From: Methanobrevibacter sp.
GTDB lineage: Archaea; Methanobacteriota; Methanobacteria; Methanobacteriales; Methanobacteriaceae
Direction of reading: 5' to 3'
Assembly: GCF_017431965.1 (NCBI RefSeq)
Contig: NZ_JAFRKB010000030.1
Coordinates: forward strand, 1 to 48,956
Length of the DNA: 48,956 nucleotides
Shown here: positions 8,440 through 16,231 of the stretch, piece by piece
How positions within the stretch are numbered: the first letter of the stretch is position 1
Layout of the letters: every line of letters begins with the position of its first letter
Notes under the pieces: generated by a model
Told to the model about the DNA's origin: nothing
Seen by the model: the letters and a program-made list of their open reading frames with translations, nothing else
Databases searched by the model: none
Translations under genes and position numbers: made by a program

Positions 8440-8452
8440 ACGAACAGTTCGT
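8440..8452. promoter_or_regulatory. Palindrome upstream of the MsvR-like gene
   Basis: A perfect 13-base palindrome, ACGAAC-A-GTTCGT, lies about 135 bases before the regulator start codon. The same GTTCGT and ACGAAC half-sites recur, in the opposite arrangement and with a 6-base spacer, in front of nrdD at 36107-36190. It is a candidate operator for autoregulation. Confidence 0.5.
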
Positions 8453-8586
8453 ATTTATTAACTTTATTTTATTTCAAAATGTTTAATTTTTCTATAAGTT
8501 TTTTATACAATTTTATAATTTTATTTTTTTAGATATATTTATTAACTAATAATTTTAAACATTAGTGTATAATAGGGGGATAAATT

Positions 8587-9357
8587 ATGAAAGAACAGAA
8601 ACCCATCCAAATATTTTCAAATTTTAATGAAAATATTGGTGTCAACGTTATCAAAAGTCCGGTCAAGTTAACAATTTTGGAGATGCTTAGAGATAGTGAT
8701 ATGGAATTTGATGAAATCGTAAATAACACTGGAAAATCCAAATCAACCGTTTCAGTGCATTTAAAAAGTTTAAGGGAAAGCGGAATTATTTCTTATAGAG
8801 TTCATCCTGTTGATAATAGAAAGAAAATATTTTATTTAAATTCCAAATATTTAGGTTCTGTCAATCCGACAGAGTCAAAAGAAATTAAGGAAACCCAAGC
8901 CGATTATTTGGTTGAAAATCTCATTGATGAGGATGCAGAATTCTCAACAGTATTATTCCATACTTTAAAGTCAATGTTAATACAGGAGGGAATAAATATT
9001 GACCCTATTTTACAATCAACCGGTAATAGCATTGGAAAGTCTATTTTTGGAAGGGTTTATGATGATGATTTGGATATTTTCATAGAAAATATCACAGAAT
9101 TTTGGCAAGCTAAAGGTTTGGGTAGGGTTTCATTCGAATTAGGTCAGATTATTAAAATTACAACCTTTGATTGTTTCGAATGTGAATTGCTTCCGAAAAC
9201 CGGAAAACCTGCCTGTTTTTTAGACACAGGAATATTTGAAGCGTTATTCACAGAATTCTTCAATATGCCCGTTAGTGTAATTGAAACACAATGTTACACC
9301 ATGGGAGATGAAAAATGTGTTTTTGAGATAGAGCCTTTGCCTATTAAAAACTATTAA
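8587..9357 (+). CDS. ArsR-type HTH plus V4R domain regulator (MsvR-like)
   Basis: The 256-residue protein has an N-terminal winged helix (LTILEMLRDSDMEFDEIV, then KSKSTVSVHLKSLRESGII) and a C-terminal V4R domain. This is the architecture of MsvR, a methanogen regulator whose DNA binding responds to thiol redox state. Cysteines in the V4R part fall at about 196, 199, 210, 236 and 244, in TTFDCFECE, GKPACFLD and ETQCYTMGDEKC, and could be the redox sensors. The gene stands alone behind a long AT-rich leader, with a palindrome at 8440-8452. Its stop codon overlaps that of the convergent cobalamin gene. The family is clear; MsvR identity itself is inferred, since other V4R regulators exist. Confidence 0.8.
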   Translation: MKEQKPIQIFSNFNENIGVNVIKSPVKLTILEMLRDSDMEFDEIVNNTGKSKSTVSVHLKSLRESGIISYRVHPVDNRKKIFYLNSKYLGSVNPTESKEIKETQADYLVENLIDEDAEFSTVLFHTLKSMLIQEGINIDPILQSTGNSIGKSIFGRVYDDDLDIFIENITEFWQAKGLGRVSFELGQIIKITTFDCFECELLPKTGKPACFLDTGIFEALFTEFFNMPVSVIETQCYTMGDEKCVFEIEPLPIKNY

Positions 9358-10058
9358 TCATCTTTAAATTTTATAATTGTTGTTGTAAGATAAGGTTTTT
9401 CATTTGAAAAGCCTTCAATTATCTTTTCATTTTCCCTAGTGCAGTTTTGAACAGAATATATTTCTTTTGGCCTATTTTTTTCTTCAATTGTAGCTTCTAG
9501 TTTGGTGGTATTTCTTGAAGCTTTCATCAGTACAATGGAATCACTATAGTCCAATACTTCATCTAATCTGTCGTCGATTTTCGGAACAATTGTTAGAATT
9601 TCGTTTTGCTCAACAAGCGCTTCATTTTTTGTTGCGGCACAGGCAGTAAATGAAGTGATGCCGGGGATAGTTTCAATTTCATATTTTCCGATTAATTTTT
9701 TTTGCACATATGAATATGTACTGAATATTGAACTGTCTCCAAGAGTTATAAACGCAACGTCTCTTCCGCTGTCCAAATATTGAGCAATCATTTCAGATGC
9801 ACTTGTCCATACTTTTTCAAGTTCATCCTTATCTTCAATCATAGGGAATATTGGAGCAACAATCATTAATCTCTTATAGTCTTTTCTTTTTTCAAGTATT
9901 GGTTTAACAATGGATAATGCAATGCTATCCTTTTCTTTTGAGGATTTTGGTGAGAAAATAACTGGGACTGTTTCTAAAACTTTCGCCGCTTTTAAAGTAA
10001 GTAATTCTGTATCTCCCGGTCCAACACCAATTCCAATCAATTTTCCTTTTCCTGCCAT
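9354..10058 (-). CDS. cbiL: Precorrin-2/cobalt-factor II C20-methyltransferase
   Basis: This enzyme transfers a methyl group from SAM to C20 of the corrin precursor in cobalamin (and cofactor F430-related tetrapyrrole) metabolism. Family landmarks in the 234-residue protein are the N-terminal GIGVGPGDTELLTLKAAKVL, the FITLGDSSIFSTYSYV loop that shapes the SAM site, and ETIPGITSFTACAA. Methanogens build corrinoids by the early-cobalt route, so cobalt-factor II is the likelier substrate. It is not next to other cbi genes here. The stop codon overlaps the convergent regulator gene at a TTAA. Confidence 0.9.
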   Translation of the reverse strand: MAGKGKLIGIGVGPGDTELLTLKAAKVLETVPVIFSPKSSKEKDSIALSIVKPILEKRKDYKRLMIVAPIFPMIEDKDELEKVWTSASEMIAQYLDSGRDVAFITLGDSSIFSTYSYVQKKLIGKYEIETIPGITSFTACAATKNEALVEQNEILTIVPKIDDRLDEVLDYSDSIVLMKASRNTTKLEATIEEKNRPKEIYSVQNCTRENEKIIEGFSNEKPYLTTTIIKFKDD

Positions 10059-10153
10059 ATAATCACTTTATTTAATAGCTATTTGATTCAATTTTTATTT
10101 TTCAAATGCTCTTCCTATAATTTATTTATAGTATATTAACTAATATAATCTTA

Positions 10154-11983
10154 ATGTCTAATTCTATTTTTTGTCCAAATTGTGGTATGCTTAAAAGTAA
10201 CTGTACTTGCGGAATAAGCGATAAGAAGAAATCTGAAGGTCCAACTAATTTGTTTAGTTTTTCTAAAAAGATCACTTCATCAATTTTAGATGATGAGATT
10301 CCAGAGGTTTATTCAGTTGATAATCATAAGTTAGATGAGGGTACTTCAGCATATCTAAAGGAAATTTATCCTCACATTGACGAGGATATAATTGAAAATT
10401 TTCCATTTGAAGAGCCTAGACTAGGTCAACTGGACATCATTCAAGACATTAACGATGCAATAAGGAAAGGATTTAAATATATCATATTGGAAGCCGGCAC
10501 AGGTACCGGCAAATCCGCAATTGCAACCACTCTAGCAAAAATGTATGAATCAGCATATATCCTGACAATGACCAAGCAATTGCAATCCCAGTATTCGGAT
10601 GAGTTTGAATTTCCATTAGTTAAGGGCAGAGGCAATTTCGCATGCTTGAATGATAATTTGGAAAGCACTTGCGACATGGGTACATGTAAGACAACACCAA
10701 CAAACAGCAAGTTCTTCTGCCAGTATGGCGTTGCCAAAAATCCGACATTAGATGCCGAATTGGCTTTTGAAGATTCTTTTGGAGGAACTGTATTTTACCA
10801 ATCTGGAAGTCACTGTCATTATTGGAATCAAAAAGCCAATGCAATCAATTCTCCAATCACATTAATGAATTATGATTATGCAATTGTTGAGCTGAATTAT
10901 GTAAAGCATTTTGGGACCCGTTCCCTATTGATTTTAGACGAAGCTCATAACATTGAAAATAAGCTGATGGCAACCATGGAAGTCACGTTATATAATAGGG
11001 TTCTTGAAAAGGATATAAGCAAGGTAATATCTAAGGAAACTTTGAAGGATGGCGAGCTTGAAGACTGGAAAATGGAAATTGAAGCCATTTGTGAAAGTTA
11101 TGAAGATATTGATTTAAAGGAAGTAACAAAAAATAAGGCAGATAGAATCAGATCCACAATTTATAGGTTGAAGACCCTTAGAAATAATCTGGAAAAGGAA
11201 CCTAAAAATTGGGTTATTGACACTGATGATTTTGGCGTTACATTTAAGCCATTACGAGTTCATCATTATGCTAAAGACAATTTATTGAAGTATGGGGATA
11301 TTGTTATTTTTATGAGTGCTACCATACTTTCCCATAAAATGTTTTCTAAATGGTTAGGTTTAAACCCTGCTGAAGTTTATCATATTAAGGTTGACAGTCC
11401 TTTTACCAAAGAAAAAAGGCCTATTATTCTTAACTTGGCTGGAAAAATGTCTGCAAACAGGATAAAAAATACCGCCCCTAAAACAATCCCTATCCTGCAG
11501 GAAATATTAAAAAAGCATGAGGGTGATAAAGGGCTGATTCACACTCACAGCTATAAATGCCAGCAATATATTACAAATAATTTGCACAATTCAAGACTAA
11601 TTTCACACACTTCACAGAATAGGGAACAAATCTTAAATTTCTTTGAAAAAGATGAAAATCCTTTGGTTTTAGTTTCACCATCCATGAGTGAAGGTGTTGA
11701 TTTGCCATATGACAAATGCAGATTCCAAATTATCTACAAAATACCATTCCCTTATCTGGGCGATAAGCAGGTGAATATGAGAATGAAAAGGGATAAAAAA
11801 TGGTATGCCTATAAGACTGTAATGACACTTATGCAGGCATACGGACGTGGAATGCGTGCGGAAGATGACTCCTGTTACACTTACATAATTGACAGTGATA
11901 TTAACATGCTATTTAAAAGTCCGATGTATAGGTCTTTAATACCTGACTTTTTCAAAGAGGCAATAGTTAGAGTTAAAAATTAA
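10154..11983 (+). CDS. XPD/DinG-type superfamily 2 DNA helicase
   Basis: This 609-residue helicase belongs to the Rad3/XPD/DinG group of 5'-3' DNA helicases. An N-terminal zinc-binding segment (CPNCGMLKSNCTC) comes first. Walker A is LEAGTGTGKSAIAT at about residues 112-125. Cysteines in NFACL, STCDMGTC, FFCQYG and SHCHYW mark the iron-sulfur insertion. The DEAH box is LLILDEAHN, and the motif VI region is MQAYGRGMRAEDD. It probably unwinds DNA in repair. The stop codon abuts the 3' end of the tRNA-Arg on the other strand with no gap. Confidence 0.9.
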   Translation: MSNSIFCPNCGMLKSNCTCGISDKKKSEGPTNLFSFSKKITSSILDDEIPEVYSVDNHKLDEGTSAYLKEIYPHIDEDIIENFPFEEPRLGQLDIIQDINDAIRKGFKYIILEAGTGTGKSAIATTLAKMYESAYILTMTKQLQSQYSDEFEFPLVKGRGNFACLNDNLESTCDMGTCKTTPTNSKFFCQYGVAKNPTLDAELAFEDSFGGTVFYQSGSHCHYWNQKANAINSPITLMNYDYAIVELNYVKHFGTRSLLILDEAHNIENKLMATMEVTLYNRVLEKDISKVISKETLKDGELEDWKMEIEAICESYEDIDLKEVTKNKADRIRSTIYRLKTLRNNLEKEPKNWVIDTDDFGVTFKPLRVHHYAKDNLLKYGDIVIFMSATILSHKMFSKWLGLNPAEVYHIKVDSPFTKEKRPIILNLAGKMSANRIKNTAPKTIPILQEILKKHEGDKGLIHTHSYKCQQYITNNLHNSRLISHTSQNREQILNFFEKDENPLVLVSPSMSEGVDLPYDKCRFQIIYKIPFPYLGDKQVNMRMKRDKKWYAYKTVMTLMQAYGRGMRAEDDSCYTYIIDSDINMLFKSPMYRSLIPDFFKEAIVRVKN

Positions 11984-12057
11984 CGGACCTGGAGGGATTT
12001 GAACCCCCGATCTCAGGATCCGAAGTCCTGCGTCATTCCTGACTAGACTACAGGCCC
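11984..12057 (-). tRNA. tRNA-Arg (anticodon TCG)
   Basis: The 74-base minus-strand cloverleaf is complete: acceptor GGGCCTG paired with CAGGTCC, a D arm with GG in the loop, anticodon stem CAGGA/TCCTG with loop CTTCGGA (anticodon TCG, reading CGA), a 5-base variable loop, and T arm GGGGG-TTCAAAT-CCCTC. No CCA is encoded and the discriminator is G73. Position 3 is G and position 70 is T, giving a G3:U70 wobble pair. That pair is the classic alanine identity element and is unusual in an arginine tRNA. There is no intron. Confidence 0.95.
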
Positions 12058-12078
12058 AAAAAAATTAAAATAAAGAAG

Positions 12079-13077
12079 TTATTCGTCTTTTTTCTCTTCT
12101 TGTGAATCGACAGAGATTATAGGAATATCTTCAATATTTTCAACTTCTGCGAAAATATCATCAATAGACTCGCTGTCCAGAACTGCTTTTTCATATTCAA
12201 TTTCTTCAATTTCCTCAGCAGTCAAACCTTTTTTTTCTTCAGGTTTTTCACGGGCAGGTGGTATGTCGTCGATATTTTCTTCAATTGGTGCGGTTTTGGG
12301 TTTAGAAATAGTTTTTGGTTTTTTAAGGTTATTTTTCAATTCATCAAAATTAAATTCTCCGATTTTGTAGGATTCCTTGTCTAATGGGATATTGCTTTTA
12401 GGGATAATATTTTCATCCTCTTTTTCTGCATTTTCAACATCCTCATCATTTTGAATGGAATCGATACTTGTTGTTATAGCAGACAGAGGATTTTTAAATC
12501 CTATTACTCTGTATAATCCATAAATTAACAATAATAATCCTATAATTAAGAAAATAACAACTATAAAACTATTTTCACCAGAAATCACGTTGTCCACAAT
12601 TTTATCGCTGCGTGATTGGAAAGTAATTGCAGCAAGGACAATAAAAATCAATCCTAAAATAGTGCTTATTAGTCCAATTACTGGGGTTCTACCAATTTTA
12701 GCATTGAATATCGCATCGAAACCTTCACTTATTTCACCAGCAAACTCATCACCAAAGTCATCTGAAAATTCATCAGATTCTAATTCTTCTTCTGAACTTT
12801 CTTCTGATTCATCCGGCGTTTTAATAATGAAGTTTTCATCGATATTGTTCTCTTCTAAATTAATGGCATTGCTTTCTTCATCTCCAGGGTGATAAATAAA
12901 TTCGTCATCGATTTCTAATTCATCATATTTTTCGGTGCTTTCGTTAAGATAATCAATTAATTCGCTATCTTCTTCAATATCATCAAAAATATGTTCCTCT
13001 TTAGAATCTTCTTTGACATTATTAATCATTTCTTTGAGATTTGAAATTCTATGCTCTTTTTCTTTAGAATCTTTCAT
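12079..13077 (-). CDS. Acidic two-helix membrane protein of unknown function
   Basis: I do not recognise this family. The 332-residue protein has a long Glu/Asp/Ser-rich N-terminal region (about residues 1-125). Two hydrophobic helices follow, in TPVIGLISTILGLIFIVLAA and SFIVVIFLIIGLLLLIYGLY, joined by a short loop. The C-terminal tail is again charged and proline-rich (PKTISKPKTAPIEE). It probably sits in the membrane with both acidic tails on one side. It is the last gene of the csl4-rpoL-NUDIX-tfs run and starts 9 bases after tfs, so it is likely co-transcribed with RNA polymerase genes. A role tied to transcription is not shown by the sequence. Confidence 0.75.
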   Translation of the reverse strand: MKDSKEKEHRISNLKEMINNVKEDSKEEHIFDDIEEDSELIDYLNESTEKYDELEIDDEFIYHPGDEESNAINLEENNIDENFIIKTPDESEESSEEELESDEFSDDFGDEFAGEISEGFDAIFNAKIGRTPVIGLISTILGLIFIVLAAITFQSRSDKIVDNVISGENSFIVVIFLIIGLLLLIYGLYRVIGFKNPLSAITTSIDSIQNDEDVENAEKEDENIIPKSNIPLDKESYKIGEFNFDELKNNLKKPKTISKPKTAPIEENIDDIPPAREKPEEKKGLTAEEIEEIEYEKAVLDSESIDDIFAEVENIEDIPIISVDSQEEKKDE

Positions 13078-13086
13078 GAAATAACC

Positions 13087-13398
13087 TCAGTGGTAGGCTC
13101 TCCAGGTATGTTTACATTTGGCACATGTAAAGATACGGGTAGGTGCTTCATCAGCACTACGGGTTTGTTTTAATTCATAATAAGCTTCATCATGTCCGCA
13201 TTCAGGACAAGTCTCTTTTATAGTTGAACGCATGTCAACATCTTCACCGAGCATTTTAACATTATCAGATTCGTTAAGTTCTCCATCTAGTTTATATTCG
13301 TCATTATCTGATAAATCTTTTACATAATTGCAGGAATTACATTTTAGTATTCCATCTTTTGGAAGTAACATTGCTCCACATTCGGGACAAAATTCCAT
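13087..13398 (-). CDS. tfs: Transcription factor S (TFS, TFIIS/RpoM-like)
   Basis: TFS reactivates stalled archaeal RNA polymerase by stimulating transcript cleavage. The 103-residue protein has two zinc ribbons. The N-terminal one has CPECGAMLLPKDGILKCNSC. The C-terminal one has CPECGHDEAYY and CAKCKHTWRAYH, with the acidic hairpin RSADEAPT that enters the polymerase active site between its cysteine pairs. The key DE pair is intact. Length is typical. It lies between a NUDIX gene and a membrane protein gene in the same direction, near rpoL. Confidence 0.96.
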   Translation of the reverse strand: MEFCPECGAMLLPKDGILKCNSCNYVKDLSDNDEYKLDGELNESDNVKMLGEDVDMRSTIKETCPECGHDEAYYELKQTRSADEAPTRIFTCAKCKHTWRAYH

Positions 13399-13472
13399 TT
13401 AACTCCTCCTTGATAAAATATTAATCACTTATATTAATGTAATTTTTTTTTTAAATTATTTAAATATATACC

Positions 13473-13895
13473 TTAAAAATCATTTTTAGCTTTATTTAAA
13501 CAATCTTTTATAATTTTCGCATGGTCGAAAGCAATATTGATTTCATCTAATTTTTCCTGTGAAAATACATCAATTTCTTTCGCATCACTTTCAGCTTTCA
13601 TATCAGACATGTTTCCTTTGGCAATATAAGCTACTGTGACGGTATGTCCACGTGGATCTCTATCAGGCTGGGAATAAACATTAACCAAATCTTTAAGCTC
13701 AACGTCAATGTTTGTTTCCTCTTTTGCCTCCCTTATTGCCGCGGTTTCAACACTTTCACCGTATTCAACAAATCCTCCAGGCAAAGCCCAACAATCTTTA
13801 TAGGGATCGTTTTTTCGCTTAATCAAAATAAAATTAAAGTCATCATCAAAAATAAAAATATCGGTAGTTAGTGAAGGAATCTTGTATTTAGTCAT
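13473..13895 (-). CDS. NUDIX hydrolase
   Basis: The 140-residue protein carries a complete Nudix box in GGFVEYGESVETAAIREAKEETNID, with the GX5EX7REUXEEXGU pattern ending in Asn-Ile in place of Gly-U. It resembles ADP-ribose or nucleotide pyrophosphatases. The segment KRKNDPYKDCWALP before the box is typical of that group. The substrate is not certain. It starts 28 bases after rpoL and is followed by tfs, so it is probably in the same operon. Confidence 0.88.
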   Translation of the reverse strand: MTKYKIPSLTTDIFIFDDDFNFILIKRKNDPYKDCWALPGGFVEYGESVETAAIREAKEETNIDVELKDLVNVYSQPDRDPRGHTVTVAYIAKGNMSDMKAESDAKEIDVFSQEKLDEINIAFDHAKIIKDCLNKAKNDF

Positions 13896-13919
13896 TTAAC
13901 CACAATAAAAAATAATAAG

Positions 13920-13935
13920 GAAGCTATAAAGCTTC
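13920..13935 (-). terminator. Stop-codon hairpin, end of rpoL
   Basis: GAAGCT and AGCTTC pair around an ATAA loop, and the TAG stop of rpoL lies in the stem and loop. A T-rich stretch follows on the minus strand. A co-oriented gene starts 28 bases later, so this may attenuate rather than end transcription. Confidence 0.4.
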
Positions 13936-14205
13936 ATCAACAAGTTTTTTAAATTCAGAACTTTCTTTTTGAAGTTCTTCTGCTGCTTGTTTTAAGACTA
14001 TTCTTGGTCTTTTTCCTCTTTTTGTTTTGATGGTCATTTCTGGTTTTCCGGTAAGAGGGTGATCAATATTATAAACAGCATATTCAACATCAGGGTTTTG
14101 CATTAAAATATGCCTAAGTGCGTTAAAAACACCATGGCTTTCATCTTCAACACTAAATGTTAATTCTAATGTTTTTTCTTCAATAATTTTAAAATTTTCA
14201 TCCAT
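13924..14205 (-). CDS. rpoL: DNA-directed RNA polymerase subunit L (Rpo11)
   Basis: Subunit L pairs with subunit D to form the assembly platform of archaeal RNA polymerase, like eukaryotic Rpb11. The 93-residue protein has the diagnostic SVEDESHGVFNALRHILMQN segment and the NIDHPLTGKPEMTIKT strand. Length is standard for the family. It follows csl4 by 17 bases, a pairing seen in many archaea, and precedes NUDIX and tfs. Confidence 0.96.
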   Translation of the reverse strand: MDENFKIIEEKTLELTFSVEDESHGVFNALRHILMQNPDVEYAVYNIDHPLTGKPEMTIKTKRGKRPRIVLKQAAEELQKESSEFKKLVDEAL

Positions 14206-14222
14206 TCTATCAACCTTACTTA

Positions 14223-14789
14223 TTAATTAACATAGTTTTTAGATACTTTTCTTCTTTCTTTTTTGTTACAGGTATTACATTGTACTTCATTGTCTTTTTG
14301 GGTTGTATGCATGTAATCTCTGCAGCGAGTACACATAGCTTTTAAAACTCCACAATCATCATCTACAGTACCTAAATCAACATTATCTCCTGTAATTTTA
14401 ACAACTTTTGCCTGTACAATATCTCCTATTCTAAAAGCATCAGACAATTTTTCTAGATAATCTTTTTTTGCTTGTGATATGTGGATTGCACCCATATATG
14501 GTAATGCTAATGGCCTTGCATTGTCTTTTATGCATTCTATATTTACATTAGCTCTTTGAGGTTTGATATCAGTTATTTGTCCATAGACAATATCCCCTAT
14601 TTTTAATAGGGCGGGTTTTGCATCAGATTCAACAGATATGACCTTCATTTTTTGATTAATTTTAACATTACCAAGTACTGATGATTTAATTTCACCATTG
14701 TCATCGTAAGTACCTTCTCCTGGAAGATATTGTTCTATAATTCCTAATTTATCTCCAGGCATTACAATTTTTTCATCTTCTATACTCAT
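14223..14789 (-). CDS. csl4: Exosome RNA-binding protein Csl4
   Basis: Csl4 forms part of the RNA-binding cap of the archaeal exosome, which degrades and tails RNA. The 188-residue protein has three parts. The N-terminal domain is VMPGDKLGIIEQYLPGEGTY. The central S1 domain covers about residues 62-140 (LKIGDIVYGQITDIK, MGAIHISQA, FRIGDIVQAKVVKI). The C-terminal zinc ribbon has CTRCRDYM and CNTCNKKE. It is the first gene of the rpoL-NUDIX-tfs run. Confidence 0.95.
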   Translation of the reverse strand: MSIEDEKIVMPGDKLGIIEQYLPGEGTYDDNGEIKSSVLGNVKINQKMKVISVESDAKPALLKIGDIVYGQITDIKPQRANVNIECIKDNARPLALPYMGAIHISQAKKDYLEKLSDAFRIGDIVQAKVVKITGDNVDLGTVDDDCGVLKAMCTRCRDYMHTTQKDNEVQCNTCNKKERRKVSKNYVN

Positions 14790-15100
14790 ATTAAAATCAC
14801 CAAAATAAAGATTTAATAAAAATTTTTATTTAATACAATAACTTTATTTATATTACTATTTAAATTATTGTATCTTTCATTTCTGTTAAATTAAATTTAC
14901 TTTCTAACATTTTTTTTATCTAGAAATGTCTTTGAAAAATCGGCTGATTACTTTTTTCAAAATTTTTATTTATTTTAATGAAAATAAATTATTATAACTA
15001 TAAAGTTAATTTTAGAATTACAGTAATACTACACATTACAAAAAAACTGGGACATGAAATAGTTGACCTATTCAAAAACAATAGTCAATAGGGGATATTA
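14790..15100. other. Divergent intergenic region between csl4 and the disrupted hydrolase
   Basis: No gene is visible in these 311 bases. The region should hold the promoters of csl4 (leftward) and of the hydrolase (rightward). An imperfect hairpin lies at 15063-15088: TTGACCTATT pairs with AATAGTCAA, with one bulged base and a 7-base loop. It sits directly before the GGGG ribosome-binding site (15091-15094) of the hydrolase. Confidence 0.45.
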
Positions 15101-16231
15101 ATGGAAAATCTTGTAGATGATATTTTTGAGATGGACTGCAATGAATTAATGTATTTCGAGATGCCTATTGGTAAACAATTTGGATTGTGCATTCATCACA
15201 AAAATGTAAAATATGAATTTCTAATTAATATTAAACCTGATAGCGACAGATTAATTGTTTTAAGCAGTGCAGCTATTCCTAAAAATAAGAAAATTGTCGG
15301 AAAGCCTTATTTCAATAGGTGGTCCTGGGAATATAATGAATCTTATATTTGTTATAATGACCCTACACTTTATCTGCATCCTGAGCTTCTTGGAGGTTGG
15401 GGCGTTGGCGATGAAGACAATTATTAGCTGGAAAAAATCAAGGATATCCTTGCAATTATTGCCAGGAAAATTTCCGTTTCCAGCGAGAATATTCTTTTTT
15501 ATGGCAGTTCAATGGGCGGATTTATGTCTATTCAGCTTGCAACCATGATGAAGGATTCTACTGCTTTAGCCGAAATTCCCCAATTCGAATTGAGCAGATG
15601 GCTTTATTGGGACCGGCTGAAAAGATATGTTTTCAACGATTTGGATGATGATGAAATCATTGAACGCTATGGATACCGCATAGACGTTTTGGAAATGATG
15701 AAAAAAGAGAAATATGTTCCAAAATTGGTGTTGTTATTGGATTTTTCTTCTAAAACCGATGTCAAATTACAATATTTGGATTTTTTTGAAAAGTTAAGTG
15801 AATTCCCATTTACAGGCCAGGAAAATAAAATAAAAATTGTCATTGAGGGGAAAAATATTGGTCATGGGCCTGTTGACAAGATTTATTGCCAAAATATCAT
15901 TGATGGGATTTCAAATAAAAATTTCATGATATGGAATGAGGAGATTGAAGATTCAAAATTGTTCATTGAAAAGGTTCTTCTTAATGAGAAACATGATTCC
16001 TTAAATGAGAAGTATGAGGAGTTAAGCAGCAAATATTATTCTTTAAATAATAAATATGAGTCCTTAAATAAAGAGTATGATGATTTAAATAGCAGATATG
16101 CTTCTTTAAACAGTGCACATAATGATTTAACTAGCAGATACGAATCTTTAAATGAAAAATATGGTGAAATAAATAAGAGATATAATTTCTTATCATCCAG
16201 ACTTCCGAGACTTATCAAAAGATTAAAATAA
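15101..16231 (+). pseudogene. Alpha/beta-hydrolase with heptad coiled-coil tail, interrupted by an in-frame amber codon
   Basis: One reading frame runs from ATG 15101 to TAA 16231 but is broken by TAG at 15425-15427 (codon 109). The first part ends GGWGVGDEDNY; the next codons continue in the same frame as LEKIKDILAIIARKIS. The second part has the nucleophile elbow FYGSSMGGF and a GHGPVD histidine, as in alpha/beta-hydrolases related to XcbB/CpsF-type polysaccharide proteins. The first ATG after the stop, 15512, falls inside the GSSMGG elbow, so a separate second protein would lack part of the fold. TAT (Tyr) to TAG is one change. The tail (15992-16201) is ten heptads of a YxxLNxK type. Function may be cell-surface glycan related, by analogy only. 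It could be a recent nonsense mutation, readthrough or a sequencing error. Confidence 0.75.
15992..16201 (+). repeat. Ten tandem 21-bp units encoding a heptad coiled coil
   Basis: Ten degenerate 21-base units lie in frame, encoding HDSLNEK, YEELSSK, YYSLNNK, YESLNKE, YDDLNSR, YASLNSA and further heptads. Each unit starts with an aromatic residue and has Leu or Ile at the fourth position, the pattern of a coiled coil. Such arrays can change in copy number by slippage. Confidence 0.8.

Noticed and set aside
15425..15427. Pyrrolysine at the amber codon.
   Set aside because: TAG is an ordinary stop for several genes in this window, no tRNA-Pyl or pyl gene is visible, and the protein is not a methylamine methyltransferase.
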